The position numbers and the translations under genes were made by a program. Under the pieces are notes generated by a model. It did no database searches. It was given only the letters and a program-made list of their open reading frames with translations, and had not been told where the DNA came from. 64,000 nucleotides of DNA from Streptomyces fructofermentans (GTDB lineage: Bacteria > Actinomycetota > Actinomycetes > Streptomycetales > Streptomycetaceae), in contig NZ_BMWD01000009.1 in NCBI RefSeq assembly GCF_014651055.1, positions 169,392-233,391 on the forward strand, in the 5' to 3' direction. Numbering within the stretch: position 1 is the stretch's first letter; every line of letters begins with the position of its first letter. Below, piece after piece: positions 57,099 to 64,000 of this stretch.

Positions 57099-58340
57099 TC
57101 ACCCGGGTGCCTGGAGCACGGCCTTCTTCAGGGGCAGCGCGGGGTCCGCGAGGAGGGCCGCGTCCACACCCTCCCCCGACTCGATCAGCCGCCTGCCCTG
57201 GGCCAGGTCGCGCGGCCTGCCCACCGCCAGGATCGCGGTGAGGCGGTCACCGCGCAGCCAGCACACGGACCAGGCGGGGGCCTCGGGCGCGCCGCGCCAC
57301 ACCAGGGTGTCGGCACGGGCGTGGTCTCCCGCGTACTGCACGAAGCGGCCGAACTGCTCGGACCAGAAGTAGGGCACGGGGTCGTGGACGGCGGGCACCT
57401 CGCCGACGATGTTCGCGGCGACCGTGCGCGGGCCCTGGAGCGCGTTGTCCCAGTGGTGGACCAGCAGACGGCGGCCGTAGCGGGCCGACGGGAACGAGGC
57501 GCAGTCGCCGACGGCGTGCACGTCGGGGGCGGAGGTGCGCAGGGACGCGTCGGCGACGACCTCTCCGTGCTCGCCGAGTTCGATTCCGGAACCGGCGAGC
57601 CAGGAGGTCGCCGGCCGCGCGCCGATGCCGACGACGACGGCGTCCGCGGGCAGCCGCGAGCCGTCGTCGAGCACGACCGAGCCCTCCTCGACGCGCTCCA
57701 CGCGCGCGCCGGTGCGCAGCGTCACCCCGCTCTGCGCGTACCAGTCGGCCATGGGGGCGGCCACCTCCGCGGGCAGTGCCCCGGCGAGCGGCAGGTCCGC
57801 GGCCTCGACGACGGTCACCGCGCAGCCGGCCTCGCGGGCTGCCGTGGCGAACTCGGCGCCGATCCAGCCTGCGCCCACCACCACGATGTCGTGCCGGCGC
57901 GCGAGGACGGGGCGCAGCCGCTCGGCGTCGTCCAGGGTGCGCAGCAGGTGGACGCCGGGGACCCCCTCGGCGCCCGGCAGCCGGATCGGCTCCGCGCCCG
58001 TGGCGATCACCAGGACGTCGTACGGGAGGGGTCCGTCCGCCGTGTCGAGTTCGTGCCGCAGCGGGTGTACACCGGTCACTTCGAGGCCGAGCCGCAGTTC
58101 GACGCCCAGCGCCTCGAAGTCGACGTCGAAGGCGGAGTCCTCGGCCTTGCCGAGCAGGACGGCCTTGGAGAGCGGCGGCCGGTCGTACGGCTGGTGCGGC
58201 TCCGCGCCGACCAGGGTCACGGACCCGGTGAAGCCCTGCTCCCGGAGGGCCACGGCGGTCTGCACGCCGGCCATGCCCGCGCCGACGATCACGACGCCGT
58301 GCCGTGCCGCCGGGCTCCGTCCCTGTGTCTGCTCGCTCAC
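57099..58340 (-). CDS. NAD(P)H-dependent ferredoxin reductase-like flavoprotein
   Basis: A 413-aa FAD/NAD(P)-binding oxidoreductase. The FAD motif is VVIVGAGMAGVQTAVALRE near residue 15, followed by YDRPPLSKAVLLG. The NAD(P) motif is IVVVGAGWIGAEFATAARE, and the second FAD segment is DVHAVGDCASFP. A C-terminal reductase domain is present. This is the layout of ferredoxin or rubredoxin reductases that feed oxygenases; no partner ferredoxin is seen nearby. The GTG at 58340 lies 6 bases after TATGGT on the minus strand, suggesting a leaderless message. Confidence 0.9.
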   Translation of the reverse strand: MSEQTQGRSPAARHGVVIVGAGMAGVQTAVALREQGFTGSVTLVGAEPHQPYDRPPLSKAVLLGKAEDSAFDVDFEALGVELRLGLEVTGVHPLRHELDTADGPLPYDVLVIATGAEPIRLPGAEGVPGVHLLRTLDDAERLRPVLARRHDIVVVGAGWIGAEFATAAREAGCAVTVVEAADLPLAGALPAEVAAPMADWYAQSGVTLRTGARVERVEEGSVVLDDGSRLPADAVVVGIGARPATSWLAGSGIELGEHGEVVADASLRTSAPDVHAVGDCASFPSARYGRRLLVHHWDNALQGPRTVAANIVGEVPAVHDPVPYFWSEQFGRFVQYAGDHARADTLVWRGAPEAPAWSVCWLRGDRLTAILAVGRPRDLAQGRRLIESGEGVDAALLADPALPLKKAVLQAPG

Positions 58341-58346
58341 CCGATC

Positions 58347-58352
58347 ACCATA
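58347..58352 (-). promoter_or_regulatory. Candidate leaderless -10 box for the flavoprotein gene
   Basis: On the minus strand TATGGT is followed by 6 bases and then the GTG start. No ribosome binding site is visible. Confidence 0.5.
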
Positions 58353-58469
58353 GACACAGGTGAAATCGCCGGGCAGGGGGCGCGATCCGTGACCTGGTGC
58401 ACACGCCGGGACCTCGGCCGCCCGGACCTGCCGGAGCCCCCTCGGGCCCCTGGGGCTCCCGGCCCTCCC

Positions 58470-58535
58470 GGGCCGCTCAGGCCTCCGGGACCGCTCAGGC
58501 CTCCCGAGCCTCCCGGGCCCTGTCAGGCCTCCCGG
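58470..58535. repeat. Repeats copying the 3' end of the small protein gene
   Basis: TCAGGCCTCC occurs at 58477, 58495 and 58523. The copy at 58523 is the complement of the last codons and stop of the gene at 58523-58867; the other two lie just downstream of its stop. Spacing is 18 and 28 bases. The surrounding 180 bp are rich in CCTCCCGGG-like runs. Confidence 0.8.
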
Positions 58536-58867
58536 ACCTCCTCGACCACGCTGGTCCCGCTGCCCTCCCGGGACTCCCACTCCCAGGTCTCCTCCAGGCG
58601 CACCCGCCCGTCGGGCAGTTCCACCACCCGGGACACGCAGTGCCCTGACGACGTACCGCCGTCCCGCTTGAGCTGCACGTAGCGGAAGTCGAGCAGGTCG
58701 CCCGCGCGGGTGCCCACGAGCCGGCCGCGCACGACGTCCCCGCCCGCGTACTCCGCCCAGATCACGCCGTCCTCCTCGTGGTAGGCGAACCTGGTCCGCG
58801 TGCCCACCTGACCGGGTGCCTGGTCGGCGACAGGGGCCAGAACGAGTCCGTCGAGCGAGCGGGCCAT
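58523..58867 (-). CDS. Conserved small protein, lipocalin-like
   Basis: A 114-aa protein common in streptomycetes and of unknown function. It is made of alternating hydrophobic and polar strands (TRTRFAYHEEDGVIWAEY, GDVVRGRLVGTR, LDFRYVQLKRDGG and VRLEETWEWESREG), suggesting a small beta-barrel of the calycin type. Databases sometimes label it N-acetylglutamate synthase, but no acetyltransferase motif is present. The ATG at 58867 (MARSLDGLVLAP) has GGAG nine bases upstream. Confidence 0.82.
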   Translation of the reverse strand: MARSLDGLVLAPVADQAPGQVGTRTRFAYHEEDGVIWAEYAGGDVVRGRLVGTRAGDLLDFRYVQLKRDGGTSSGHCVSRVVELPDGRVRLEETWEWESREGSGTSVVEEVREA

Positions 58868-58905
58868 GCCGGGAGGCTCCCTTACTGAGGTGTGCGACGA
58901 AGGGC

Positions 58906-59020
58906 TAGGGTGGCCAACGTAGAGCACTCGCGGGAGCCCGGACGCACCGGGCTGAGAGGGAGGCTGGGGCGGCCTCCGACCGTACGAACCTGATCCGGGT
59001 CATGCCGGCGAAGGGAGGGG
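58906..59020 (+). promoter_or_regulatory. TPP riboswitch upstream of thiO
   Basis: The Thi-box signatures are clear: CTGAGAGGGAGG near 58952 and ACCTGATCCGGGTCATGCC from 58988, then GGCGAAGGGA. These form the pyrimidine-sensing and pyrophosphate-sensing arms of the TPP aptamer. TAGGGT (58906-58911) is a candidate -10 box. No terminator follows. The purine-rich AAGGGAGGGG at the 3' edge of the aptamer is the Shine-Dalgarno sequence of thiO, so control is probably at translation: TPP hides the site. Confidence 0.95.
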
Positions 59021-59030
59021 CTGGACGCCC

Positions 59031-60299
59031 ATGTCGCGTACACCGGAACCACCACCCGCGCAGGAGCCGCCGCGTGCGCCCGCGGCCCGACGGACCGCGG
59101 GTGCGCCACGCGCCGCGGGTACGCCGGGCGCCGCGGGTACGCCGGGCCCGTCCGACGTCCTGGTCGTCGGGGGCGGGATCATCGGCCTGGTCACGGCCTG
59201 GCGGGCCGCGCAGCGCGGGTTCGCGACGGCGCTGGTCGATCCCTCGCCCGGCGGCGGCGCGGCACAGGTCGCGGCCGGGATGCTCGCGGCCGTCACCGAA
59301 CTCCACTACGGCGAGCAGACCCTGCTCGGCCTGAACCTGGCCTCGGCCCGCCGCTACCCGGAGTTCGCCGCCGAGCTGACCGAGGCGAGCGGCCGGGACC
59401 TCGGGTACCGGCGGTGCGGCACGCTGGCCGTGGCGCTCGACGCCGACGACCGGGCCCACCTGCGCGACCTGCACGCCCTCCAGCAGCGCTCGGGCCTGGA
59501 ATCGGAGTGGCTGACAGGCCGCGAGTGCCGCCGGCTGGAGCCGATGCTCGCGCCGGGCGTCCGGGGCGGACTGCGGGTGGACGGCGACCACCAGATCGAT
59601 CCGCGGCGGCTCGCCGGGGCCCTGGTCGCGGCGTGCGAACGGGCCGGGGTGGTCTTCCACCGGGCATGGGCCGAACGGCTGACCGTGGTGCGGGACCGCG
59701 CCGCCGGGGTCGTCACCGGCGACGGCGTCGCCCTGTCCGCCGGCCAGGTCGTGCTCGCCGGAGGCAGCCTGAGCGGCCGTCTCGCCGGCGTGCCGGATGC
59801 GGTGCTGCCGCCCGTGCGTCCCGTGAAGGGGCAGGTGCTGCGGCTGGCCGTGCCCGAGCGGTACGCGCCCTTCCTCAGCCGGACCGTGCGCGCGCTCGTC
59901 CGCGGCAGCCACGTCTACCTGGTGCCGCGCGAGAACGGCGAGCTGGTCGTCGGCGCCACCAGCGAGGAGCTGGGCTTCGACACCACGGTGACCGCGGGCG
60001 GGGTGTACGAACTCCTGCGGGACGCCCACGAACTCGTCCCCGGGATCACCGAGCTGCCGCTCACCGAGACGCGGGCCGGACTGCGCCCCGGCACGCCCGA
60101 CAACGCGCCGCTGCTCGGCCCGACCGACCTGCCGGGTCTGCTCCTGGCCACCGGGCACCACCGCAACGGGGTGCTGCTCACCCCGGTCACCGGTGACGCC
60201 CTGGCCCACGCGCTCGCCACCGGTGGGCTGCCCGCCGAGGCCGAACCGTTCACCCCCGGGCGCTTCCGCGCCGCCGCACTCACGGAGCAGCCCGCATGA
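59031..60299 (+). CDS. thiO: Glycine oxidase ThiO
   Basis: A 422-aa FAD-dependent D-amino acid oxidase-type enzyme that turns glycine into the iminoacetate used for the thiazole ring. The dinucleotide motif VLVVGGGIIGLVTAWRAA lies near residue 44. The C-terminal segment RPGTPDNAPLLGPTDLPGLLLATGHHRNG (in parts) is typical of ThiO. The first ~40 residues are a Pro/Ala/Gly-rich extension encoded by an 18-bp tandem repeat. ThiO use, not ThiH, fits an aerobic organism. It overlaps thiS by four bases (ATGA) and is under a TPP riboswitch. Confidence 0.95.
   Translation: MSRTPEPPPAQEPPRAPAARRTAGAPRAAGTPGAAGTPGPSDVLVVGGGIIGLVTAWRAAQRGFATALVDPSPGGGAAQVAAGMLAAVTELHYGEQTLLGLNLASARRYPEFAAELTEASGRDLGYRRCGTLAVALDADDRAHLRDLHALQQRSGLESEWLTGRECRRLEPMLAPGVRGGLRVDGDHQIDPRRLAGALVAACERAGVVFHRAWAERLTVVRDRAAGVVTGDGVALSAGQVVLAGGSLSGRLAGVPDAVLPPVRPVKGQVLRLAVPERYAPFLSRTVRALVRGSHVYLVPRENGELVVGATSEELGFDTTVTAGGVYELLRDAHELVPGITELPLTETRAGLRPGTPDNAPLLGPTDLPGLLLATGHHRNGVLLTPVTGDALAHALATGGLPAEAEPFTPGRFRAAALTEQPA
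59093..59146. repeat. 18-bp tandem repeat in the thiO N-terminus
   Basis: CGCCGCGGGTACGCCGGG occurs at 59111-59128 and 59129-59146, with a diverged third copy at 59093-59110. It is in frame and encodes TAGAPR then AAGTPG twice. Confidence 0.85.
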
Positions 60300-60496
60300 A
60301 CGTCGTCGTCAACGGGGAGCGGCGGCTGATCGCCGCCGGCACCGCCCTCGACACCCTGGTCGCCTCGCTCACCGCGGCTCCCTCCGGTGTCGCCGCCGCG
60401 CTCAACGAGACCGTCGTGCCGCGCTCCCAGTGGCCGACGACCCGACTCGGCGAGGGCGACCGCGTCGAGGTCCTCACCGCCGTCCAAGGAGGCTGA
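60296..60496 (+). CDS. thiS: Thiazole sulfur carrier ThiS
   Basis: A 66-aa ubiquitin-like protein that carries sulfur as a C-terminal thiocarboxylate to ThiG. It ends in the required Gly-Gly (EVLTAVQGG), and MNVVVNGERRLIAAGTALDTL is the usual start in two parts. The ATG overlaps the thiO stop, and thiG starts three bases after its stop. Confidence 0.96.
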   Translation: MNVVVNGERRLIAAGTALDTLVASLTAAPSGVAAALNETVVPRSQWPTTRLGEGDRVEVLTAVQGG

Positions 60497-60499
60497 CCC

Positions 60500-61294
60500 A
60501 TGGCCGACGACCCCTTCGTCCTCGGCGGTACGTCCTTCACGTCCCGCCTCATCATGGGCACCGGCGGAGCGCCCAGCCTCGACGTCCTGGAGCGCTCCCT
60601 CGTCGCGTCCGGCACCGAGCTGACCACGGTCGCGATGCGGCGGGTCGATCCGGCGGCCCACGGTTCGGTGCTGTCCGTGCTCGACCGGCTGGGCATCCGC
60701 GTGCTGCCCAACACGGCGGGCTGCTTCACCGCCGGGGAGGCCGTCCTGACGGCCCGTCTCGCACGCGAGGCGCTCGGCACGGACCTCGTCAAGCTGGAGG
60801 TCATCGCCGACGAGCGCACGCTGCTGCCCGACCCGATCGAGCTGCTCGACGCCGCCGAGACCCTGGTCGACGACGGCTTCACCGTCCTCCCGTACACCAA
60901 CGACGACCCGGTGCTCGCCCGGAAGCTGGAGGACGTGGGCTGCGCAGCGGTCATGCCGCTGGGGTCGCCCATCGGGTCCGGGCTCGGCATCCGGAACCCG
61001 CACAACTTCCAGCTCATCGTGGAGCACGCGCGCGTGCCGGTGATCCTGGACGCGGGCGCCGGCACGGCGTCGGACGCCGCGCTCGCCATGGAGCTGGGCT
61101 GCGCGGGTGTGATGCTCGCCTCGGCGGTGACCCGGGCCCAGGAGCCGGTCCTGATGGCGGAGGGCATGCGGCACGCGGTGGAGGCGGGCCGGCTCGCCCG
61201 CCGCGCGGGGCGCATCCCGCGCCGCCACTTCGCCGAGGCGTCCTCGCCCGTGGAGGGCGTCGCGCGGCTGGATCCGGAGCGGCCCGCGTTCTGA
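60500..61294 (+). CDS. thiG: Thiazole synthase ThiG
   Basis: A 264-aa TIM-barrel enzyme that forms the thiazole phosphate from 1-deoxyxylulose 5-phosphate, iminoglycine and ThiS thiocarboxylate. The Schiff-base lysine lies in TDLVKLEVIADE. VMPLGSPIGSGLGI and PVILDAGAGTASDAALAMELGC (in parts) are typical. It is the last gene of the TPP-controlled operon. A 155-bp gap follows. Confidence 0.97.
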   Translation: MADDPFVLGGTSFTSRLIMGTGGAPSLDVLERSLVASGTELTTVAMRRVDPAAHGSVLSVLDRLGIRVLPNTAGCFTAGEAVLTARLAREALGTDLVKLEVIADERTLLPDPIELLDAAETLVDDGFTVLPYTNDDPVLARKLEDVGCAAVMPLGSPIGSGLGIRNPHNFQLIVEHARVPVILDAGAGTASDAALAMELGCAGVMLASAVTRAQEPVLMAEGMRHAVEAGRLARRAGRIPRRHFAEASSPVEGVARLDPERPAF

Positions 61295-61436
61295 CCGCCG
61301 ACCGCGCGGACGGTCCGGCCCGCACGCCGCACGGACGCGCGGAACCGGCCCGCGCGCCCGTGCGGCGTGCGTCACAGCTCGGCTGCAGTACCGCCCCGGA
61401 TTCGCCCGGGCGGGCGGCACCGTCAGCGGCGGCTCG

Positions 61437-61442
61437 TAGACT
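61437..61442 (+). promoter_or_regulatory. Candidate leaderless -10 box for the PASTA kinase
   Basis: TAGACT ends 7 bases before the GTG at 61450, with no ribosome binding site between. Confidence 0.5.
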
Positions 61443-61449
61443 CAACTGC

Positions 61450-63375
61450 GTGGATACGACCCTTCAGGACCCGCTTGTCGGGCACGTGCTCGACGGCCGC
61501 TACCGCGTCGACGCGCGCATCGCCGTCGGCGGGATGGCCACGGTCTACCGGGCCGTGGACACCCGCCTCGACCGGGTGCTCGCGCTCAAGGTGATGCACC
61601 CGACGCTGGCGGCCGACGCCTCGTTCGTCGACCGCTTCATCCGTGAGGCGAAGTCGGTGGCCCGGCTCGCCCACCCGAACGTGGTCCAGGTCTTCGACCA
61701 GGGCGCGGACGGCGCGTACGTCTACCTGGCCATGGAGTACGTGGCCGGGTGCACCCTGCGGGACGTGCTGCGCGAGCGGGGGGCCCTCCAGCCGCGGGCC
61801 GCGCTGGACATCCTGGAGCCGGTCCTGGCCGCGCTCGGCGCGGCGCACCGCGCCGGGTTCGTGCACCGCGACATGAAGCCGGAAAACGTCCTGATAGGGG
61901 ACGACGGCCGGGTGAAGGTCGCGGACTTCGGGCTCGTACGGGCGGTGGACACCGTCACCAGCACCACGGGGGCAGTGCTCGGCACGGTCTCGTACCTCGC
62001 CCCGGAGCAGATAGAGAGCGGCACGGCCGACCCCCGGGTCGACGTGTACGCGTGCGGCATCCTGCTCTTCGAGATGCTGACCGGCGACCGGCCGCACTTC
62101 GGGGACTCCCCCGCGGCCGTGCTCTACAAGCACCTGCACGAGGACGTGCCCCCGCCGTCGGCGACCGTGCCCGGCCTGGCCCACGGGTTGGACGAGCTGG
62201 TCGTCTCGGCCACGGCGCGCAACCCCGCCCTGCGTCCGTACGACGCGGTCGCCCTGCTCGCGCAGGTCCTGGAGGCGCGGAGCGCGCTGAGCGACGCACA
62301 GCTCGACGCGGTGCCGCCGCAGGCCGTCGCCACGGCCCACCAGAACGCCGAGGACCGCACGAGCGTCATCCCGCTCGCGCTGTCGGTTCCCCGGCCCCTC
62401 CCGGTCAACGAGGACGACGCGTCCGAGCTGCACCGCACCAGCTTCCTGCCGTCCCCGCCGCCCGAGCCGCCGCGCGTCGGCCGCGCCTCGGGACCGCGCC
62501 GCGGCATGCTCGCGATCGTGGCGGCCGTGCTGCTGACCCTCGGGCTCGGGGCGGGCGTCTGGTACATCAACTCGGGCCAGTTCACCAAGGTCCCCGCGGT
62601 GCTCGACGTGACGGAGTCGGTGGCCAAGAAGCGGATCGGCGACGCGGGGCTCGGGGTGACGGTCGAGCGCGAGCACAGCGACACGGTCAAGCGGGGCAGG
62701 GTCGTCAGCACCGACCCGGGTCCCGGCGAGCGGATCAGGGACAACGACTCCGTGACTCTGGTCGTCTCCAGCGGCCCGGAGACCGTGCGGGTGCCCGAGC
62801 TGGAGGGCGTGGTGCTGGACAAGGCCAAGCAGCGGCTGAAGCGCGAGGGGCTGGTGGCCGGCATGGTCACCAAGGCCTTCAGCGACGACATCCGCGCGGG
62901 CCTGGTGATCAGCACGGACCCGGGCGCCGGCACCGAGCGCCGCAGCGGCTCGGCGATCGCCCTCACCGTCAGCCAGGGCAGCCCGGTGGACATGCCCGAC
63001 GTCGTCGGCGACGACCTCGCGGACGCGCGGCAGGAGCTGGAGGACGAGGGCCTGACGGTCGAGGTCGCCCCCGGCCGGGTCCACTCCGACCACGAGGCCG
63101 GCCAGGTGGCCGAGCAGTCGGTTCGGCCGGACAAGAGGGTGGCCCGGGGCGACACGATCACCCTGACCGTGTCCAAGGGCCCGGAGATGATCGAGGTCCC
63201 GGACGTCGTGGGCGACAGCGTGGGCGACGCGACCCGGAAGCTCGAAGCCGCCGGCTTCGAGGTGGACGAGGACCGCGGACTGCTCGGCTTCTTCGGCGAC
63301 ACCGTCGACCGGCAGTCGGTCGACGGCGGCGACACGGCTCCCAAGGGTTCGACGATCACCATCAGGATCCGCTGA
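61450..63375 (+). CDS. pkaF: PASTA-domain Ser/Thr protein kinase (PknB type)
   Basis: A 641-aa membrane kinase. The kinase domain (about 15-275) is intact: IAVGGMATVYRAV, ALKVM, HRDMKPENVL, ADFGLVRA and SYLAPEQI. A juxtamembrane linker follows, then one membrane segment at about 352-374 (AIVAAVLLTLGLGAGVWYI). Four extracellular PASTA repeats come next (starting near FTKVPAVLDV, VRVPELEGVV, VDMPDVVGDD and IEVPDVVGDS). PASTA domains bind peptidoglycan fragments or lipid II, so this kinase may sense cell wall state. The symbol is by recalled synteny with the Streptomyces gene. The GTG at 61450 fits a leaderless message. Confidence 0.94.
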   Translation: MDTTLQDPLVGHVLDGRYRVDARIAVGGMATVYRAVDTRLDRVLALKVMHPTLAADASFVDRFIREAKSVARLAHPNVVQVFDQGADGAYVYLAMEYVAGCTLRDVLRERGALQPRAALDILEPVLAALGAAHRAGFVHRDMKPENVLIGDDGRVKVADFGLVRAVDTVTSTTGAVLGTVSYLAPEQIESGTADPRVDVYACGILLFEMLTGDRPHFGDSPAAVLYKHLHEDVPPPSATVPGLAHGLDELVVSATARNPALRPYDAVALLAQVLEARSALSDAQLDAVPPQAVATAHQNAEDRTSVIPLALSVPRPLPVNEDDASELHRTSFLPSPPPEPPRVGRASGPRRGMLAIVAAVLLTLGLGAGVWYINSGQFTKVPAVLDVTESVAKKRIGDAGLGVTVEREHSDTVKRGRVVSTDPGPGERIRDNDSVTLVVSSGPETVRVPELEGVVLDKAKQRLKREGLVAGMVTKAFSDDIRAGLVISTDPGAGTERRSGSAIALTVSQGSPVDMPDVVGDDLADARQELEDEGLTVEVAPGRVHSDHEAGQVAEQSVRPDKRVARGDTITLTVSKGPEMIEVPDVVGDSVGDATRKLEAAGFEVDEDRGLLGFFGDTVDRQSVDGGDTAPKGSTITIRIR

Positions 63376-63511
63376 CGCGGGGGTTGCGCCCCGGCACGGG
63401 GTGCCGCCCGGCACCGGCTGCCGGGGCACCTCGCGGCGAGGCCGCGCAGGGCGCCCGGCGTGGCGCCGGCCCGGGCGGAACCTGGGCCGGGTCCTCCGGC
63501 CGGCCGGCGAC

Positions 63512-63547
63512 CCGCAGGCAGGTCGCCGGCCGGCGACCTGCCTGCGG
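63512..63547. repeat. Perfect 36-bp palindrome
   Basis: The 18-bp arms 63512-63529 and 63530-63547 are exact reverse complements with no spacer. It lies 136 bases past the kinase stop. It may be a terminator, a protein-binding site or a cruciform-forming element. Confidence 0.9.
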
Positions 63548-63602
63548 CTGCCGGGCGGAGAGCCCACAGGTGACCCCCTGCCCGGAGAGCCCGACAGCCG
63601 GC

Positions 63603-63838
63603 GGCCTCGGGGCGCGCGAGCACAGCCGCCCGTGCCTCCAGCCGGTAAGTCCCCGAAACCTTGGCACCCGAGCCGTGGCGCCCCGGCCGGTGCGTCCCCG
63701 CGCCGTGGCCTGTGGCCGGAGAGCCCCACGGTCGAACGGCCTCGGGGCGCTGGCCTGTGGCCGGAGAGCCCCACGGTCGAACGGCCTCCGGGCGCGCGAG
63801 CACAGCAGCCTGTACGCCCGAGCCGTGGCGCCCCGGCC
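63603..63838. repeat. 45-bp tandem repeat and related direct repeats
   Basis: A 45-bp unit (63706-63750) is repeated at 63751-63795 with one mismatch. CGGCCTCGGGGCGCGCGAGC (63603 on) recurs at 63782 with one change, and AGCCGTGGCGCCCCGGCC occurs at 63671 and 63821. The pattern suggests successive duplications of a roughly 150-bp block. Confidence 0.85.
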
Positions 63839-64000
63839 CCGACCACCGGCCCACCGGCAGGTGGCCCGCCCCGCTTCCGGCCCGCCCCCGGTCACGGCCA
63901 CGGGTACGGCACGGCATCCGCCCCTCCGGCCCGGGCCGCCGGTCCTGCCCGGTCCCCGTCACACCAGGTACGGGCACCGCAGCCGCCGGCAGGGCGCCCG

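Larger units (their letters stand above)
63376..64000. other. Gene-free end of window
   Basis: No convincing gene was found in these 625 bases: frames on both strands are repeat-derived, Arg/Pro-rich and without domains. The region carries a perfect palindrome and several direct repeats, listed separately. Confidence 0.65.

Noticed and set aside
58523..58867. N-acetylglutamate synthase as a name for the small protein
   Set aside because: No acetyltransferase motif is present and the strand pattern looks like a small beta-barrel; the database label appears to be an error carried forward.
63362..63901. Frames in the last 600 bases
   Set aside because: They are repeat-derived and Arg/Pro/Gly-rich, with no ribosome binding site or recognisable family.

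Overview
The window is a high-GC actinobacterial chromosome segment, almost certainly from Streptomyces. Third codon positions are strongly G/C, GTG starts are common, and the gene order matches the region around the division and cell wall (dcw) cluster that I recall from Streptomyces chromosomes (dnaE, phoD, lspA, ileS, divIVA, sepF, ftsZ, ftsQ, the mur genes, ftsI, ftsL, rsmH, then metF, thiE, thiO-thiS-thiG and a PASTA kinase). No phage, transposase, CRISPR array, restriction system, tRNA or rRNA was seen, so this looks like conserved core chromosome.

Layout. 0-15 kb: dnaE (minus), a DUF2252 kinase-like protein, a membrane protein next to a membrane-anchored DsbA-like thioredoxin protein, a Tat-exported PhoD phosphatase, a small serine hydrolase, an MscS channel, an SDR, a CPA1-type Na+/H+ antiporter, then a minus-strand run of GNAT, RluD-type pseudouridine synthase and lspA. 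15-20 kb: a DksA/TraR zinc-finger protein with a very long Ala/Lys-rich tail (minus) diverges from ileS, which has a T-box leader. 20-38 kb: the minus-strand dcw cluster. It is transcribed from a promoter near 38.5 kb in the order rsmH, ftsL, ftsI, murE, murF, mraY, murD, ftsW, murG, ftsQ, ftsZ, pgeF, yggS, sepF, yggT, divIVA. Most junctions overlap or nearly touch. The main break is the 275-bp ftsQ-ftsZ gap, which carries an inverted repeat and two GACAC motifs.

38-45 kb: a beta-carbonic anhydrase, then a tight MoxR ATPase, DUF58 and transglutaminase operon, then DUF3040 on the other strand. 45-54 kb: a methyltransferase and a HEPN-like protein (minus), then a plus-strand unit of a degenerate ABC-type ATPase, a YhgE/Pip membrane protein and a TetR regulator with a likely operator in front, then DUF4126 and a CrtI-like flavoprotein. 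53.8-64 kb: a membrane protein with a Tyr/Gln/Gly-rich prion-like tail, metF, thiE, a small Rv2175c-like DNA-binding protein, a ferredoxin-reductase-like flavoprotein, a small conserved protein, a TPP riboswitch controlling thiO-thiS-thiG, and a PASTA Ser/Thr kinase. The last 625 bases hold repeats but no convincing gene.

The genes fit together as one growth module: lipid-linked peptidoglycan precursors (murE, murF, mraY, murD, murG), septum assembly (ftsZ, sepF, ftsQ, ftsL, ftsW, ftsI), polar growth (divIVA) and a PASTA kinase that may sense peptidoglycan. Less ordinary points are the translational T-box on ileS, the degenerate ATPase-YhgE unit, the prion-like membrane protein, the histone-like DksA relative, short tandem repeats that copy the 3' ends of two genes, and a set of apparently leaderless promoters.
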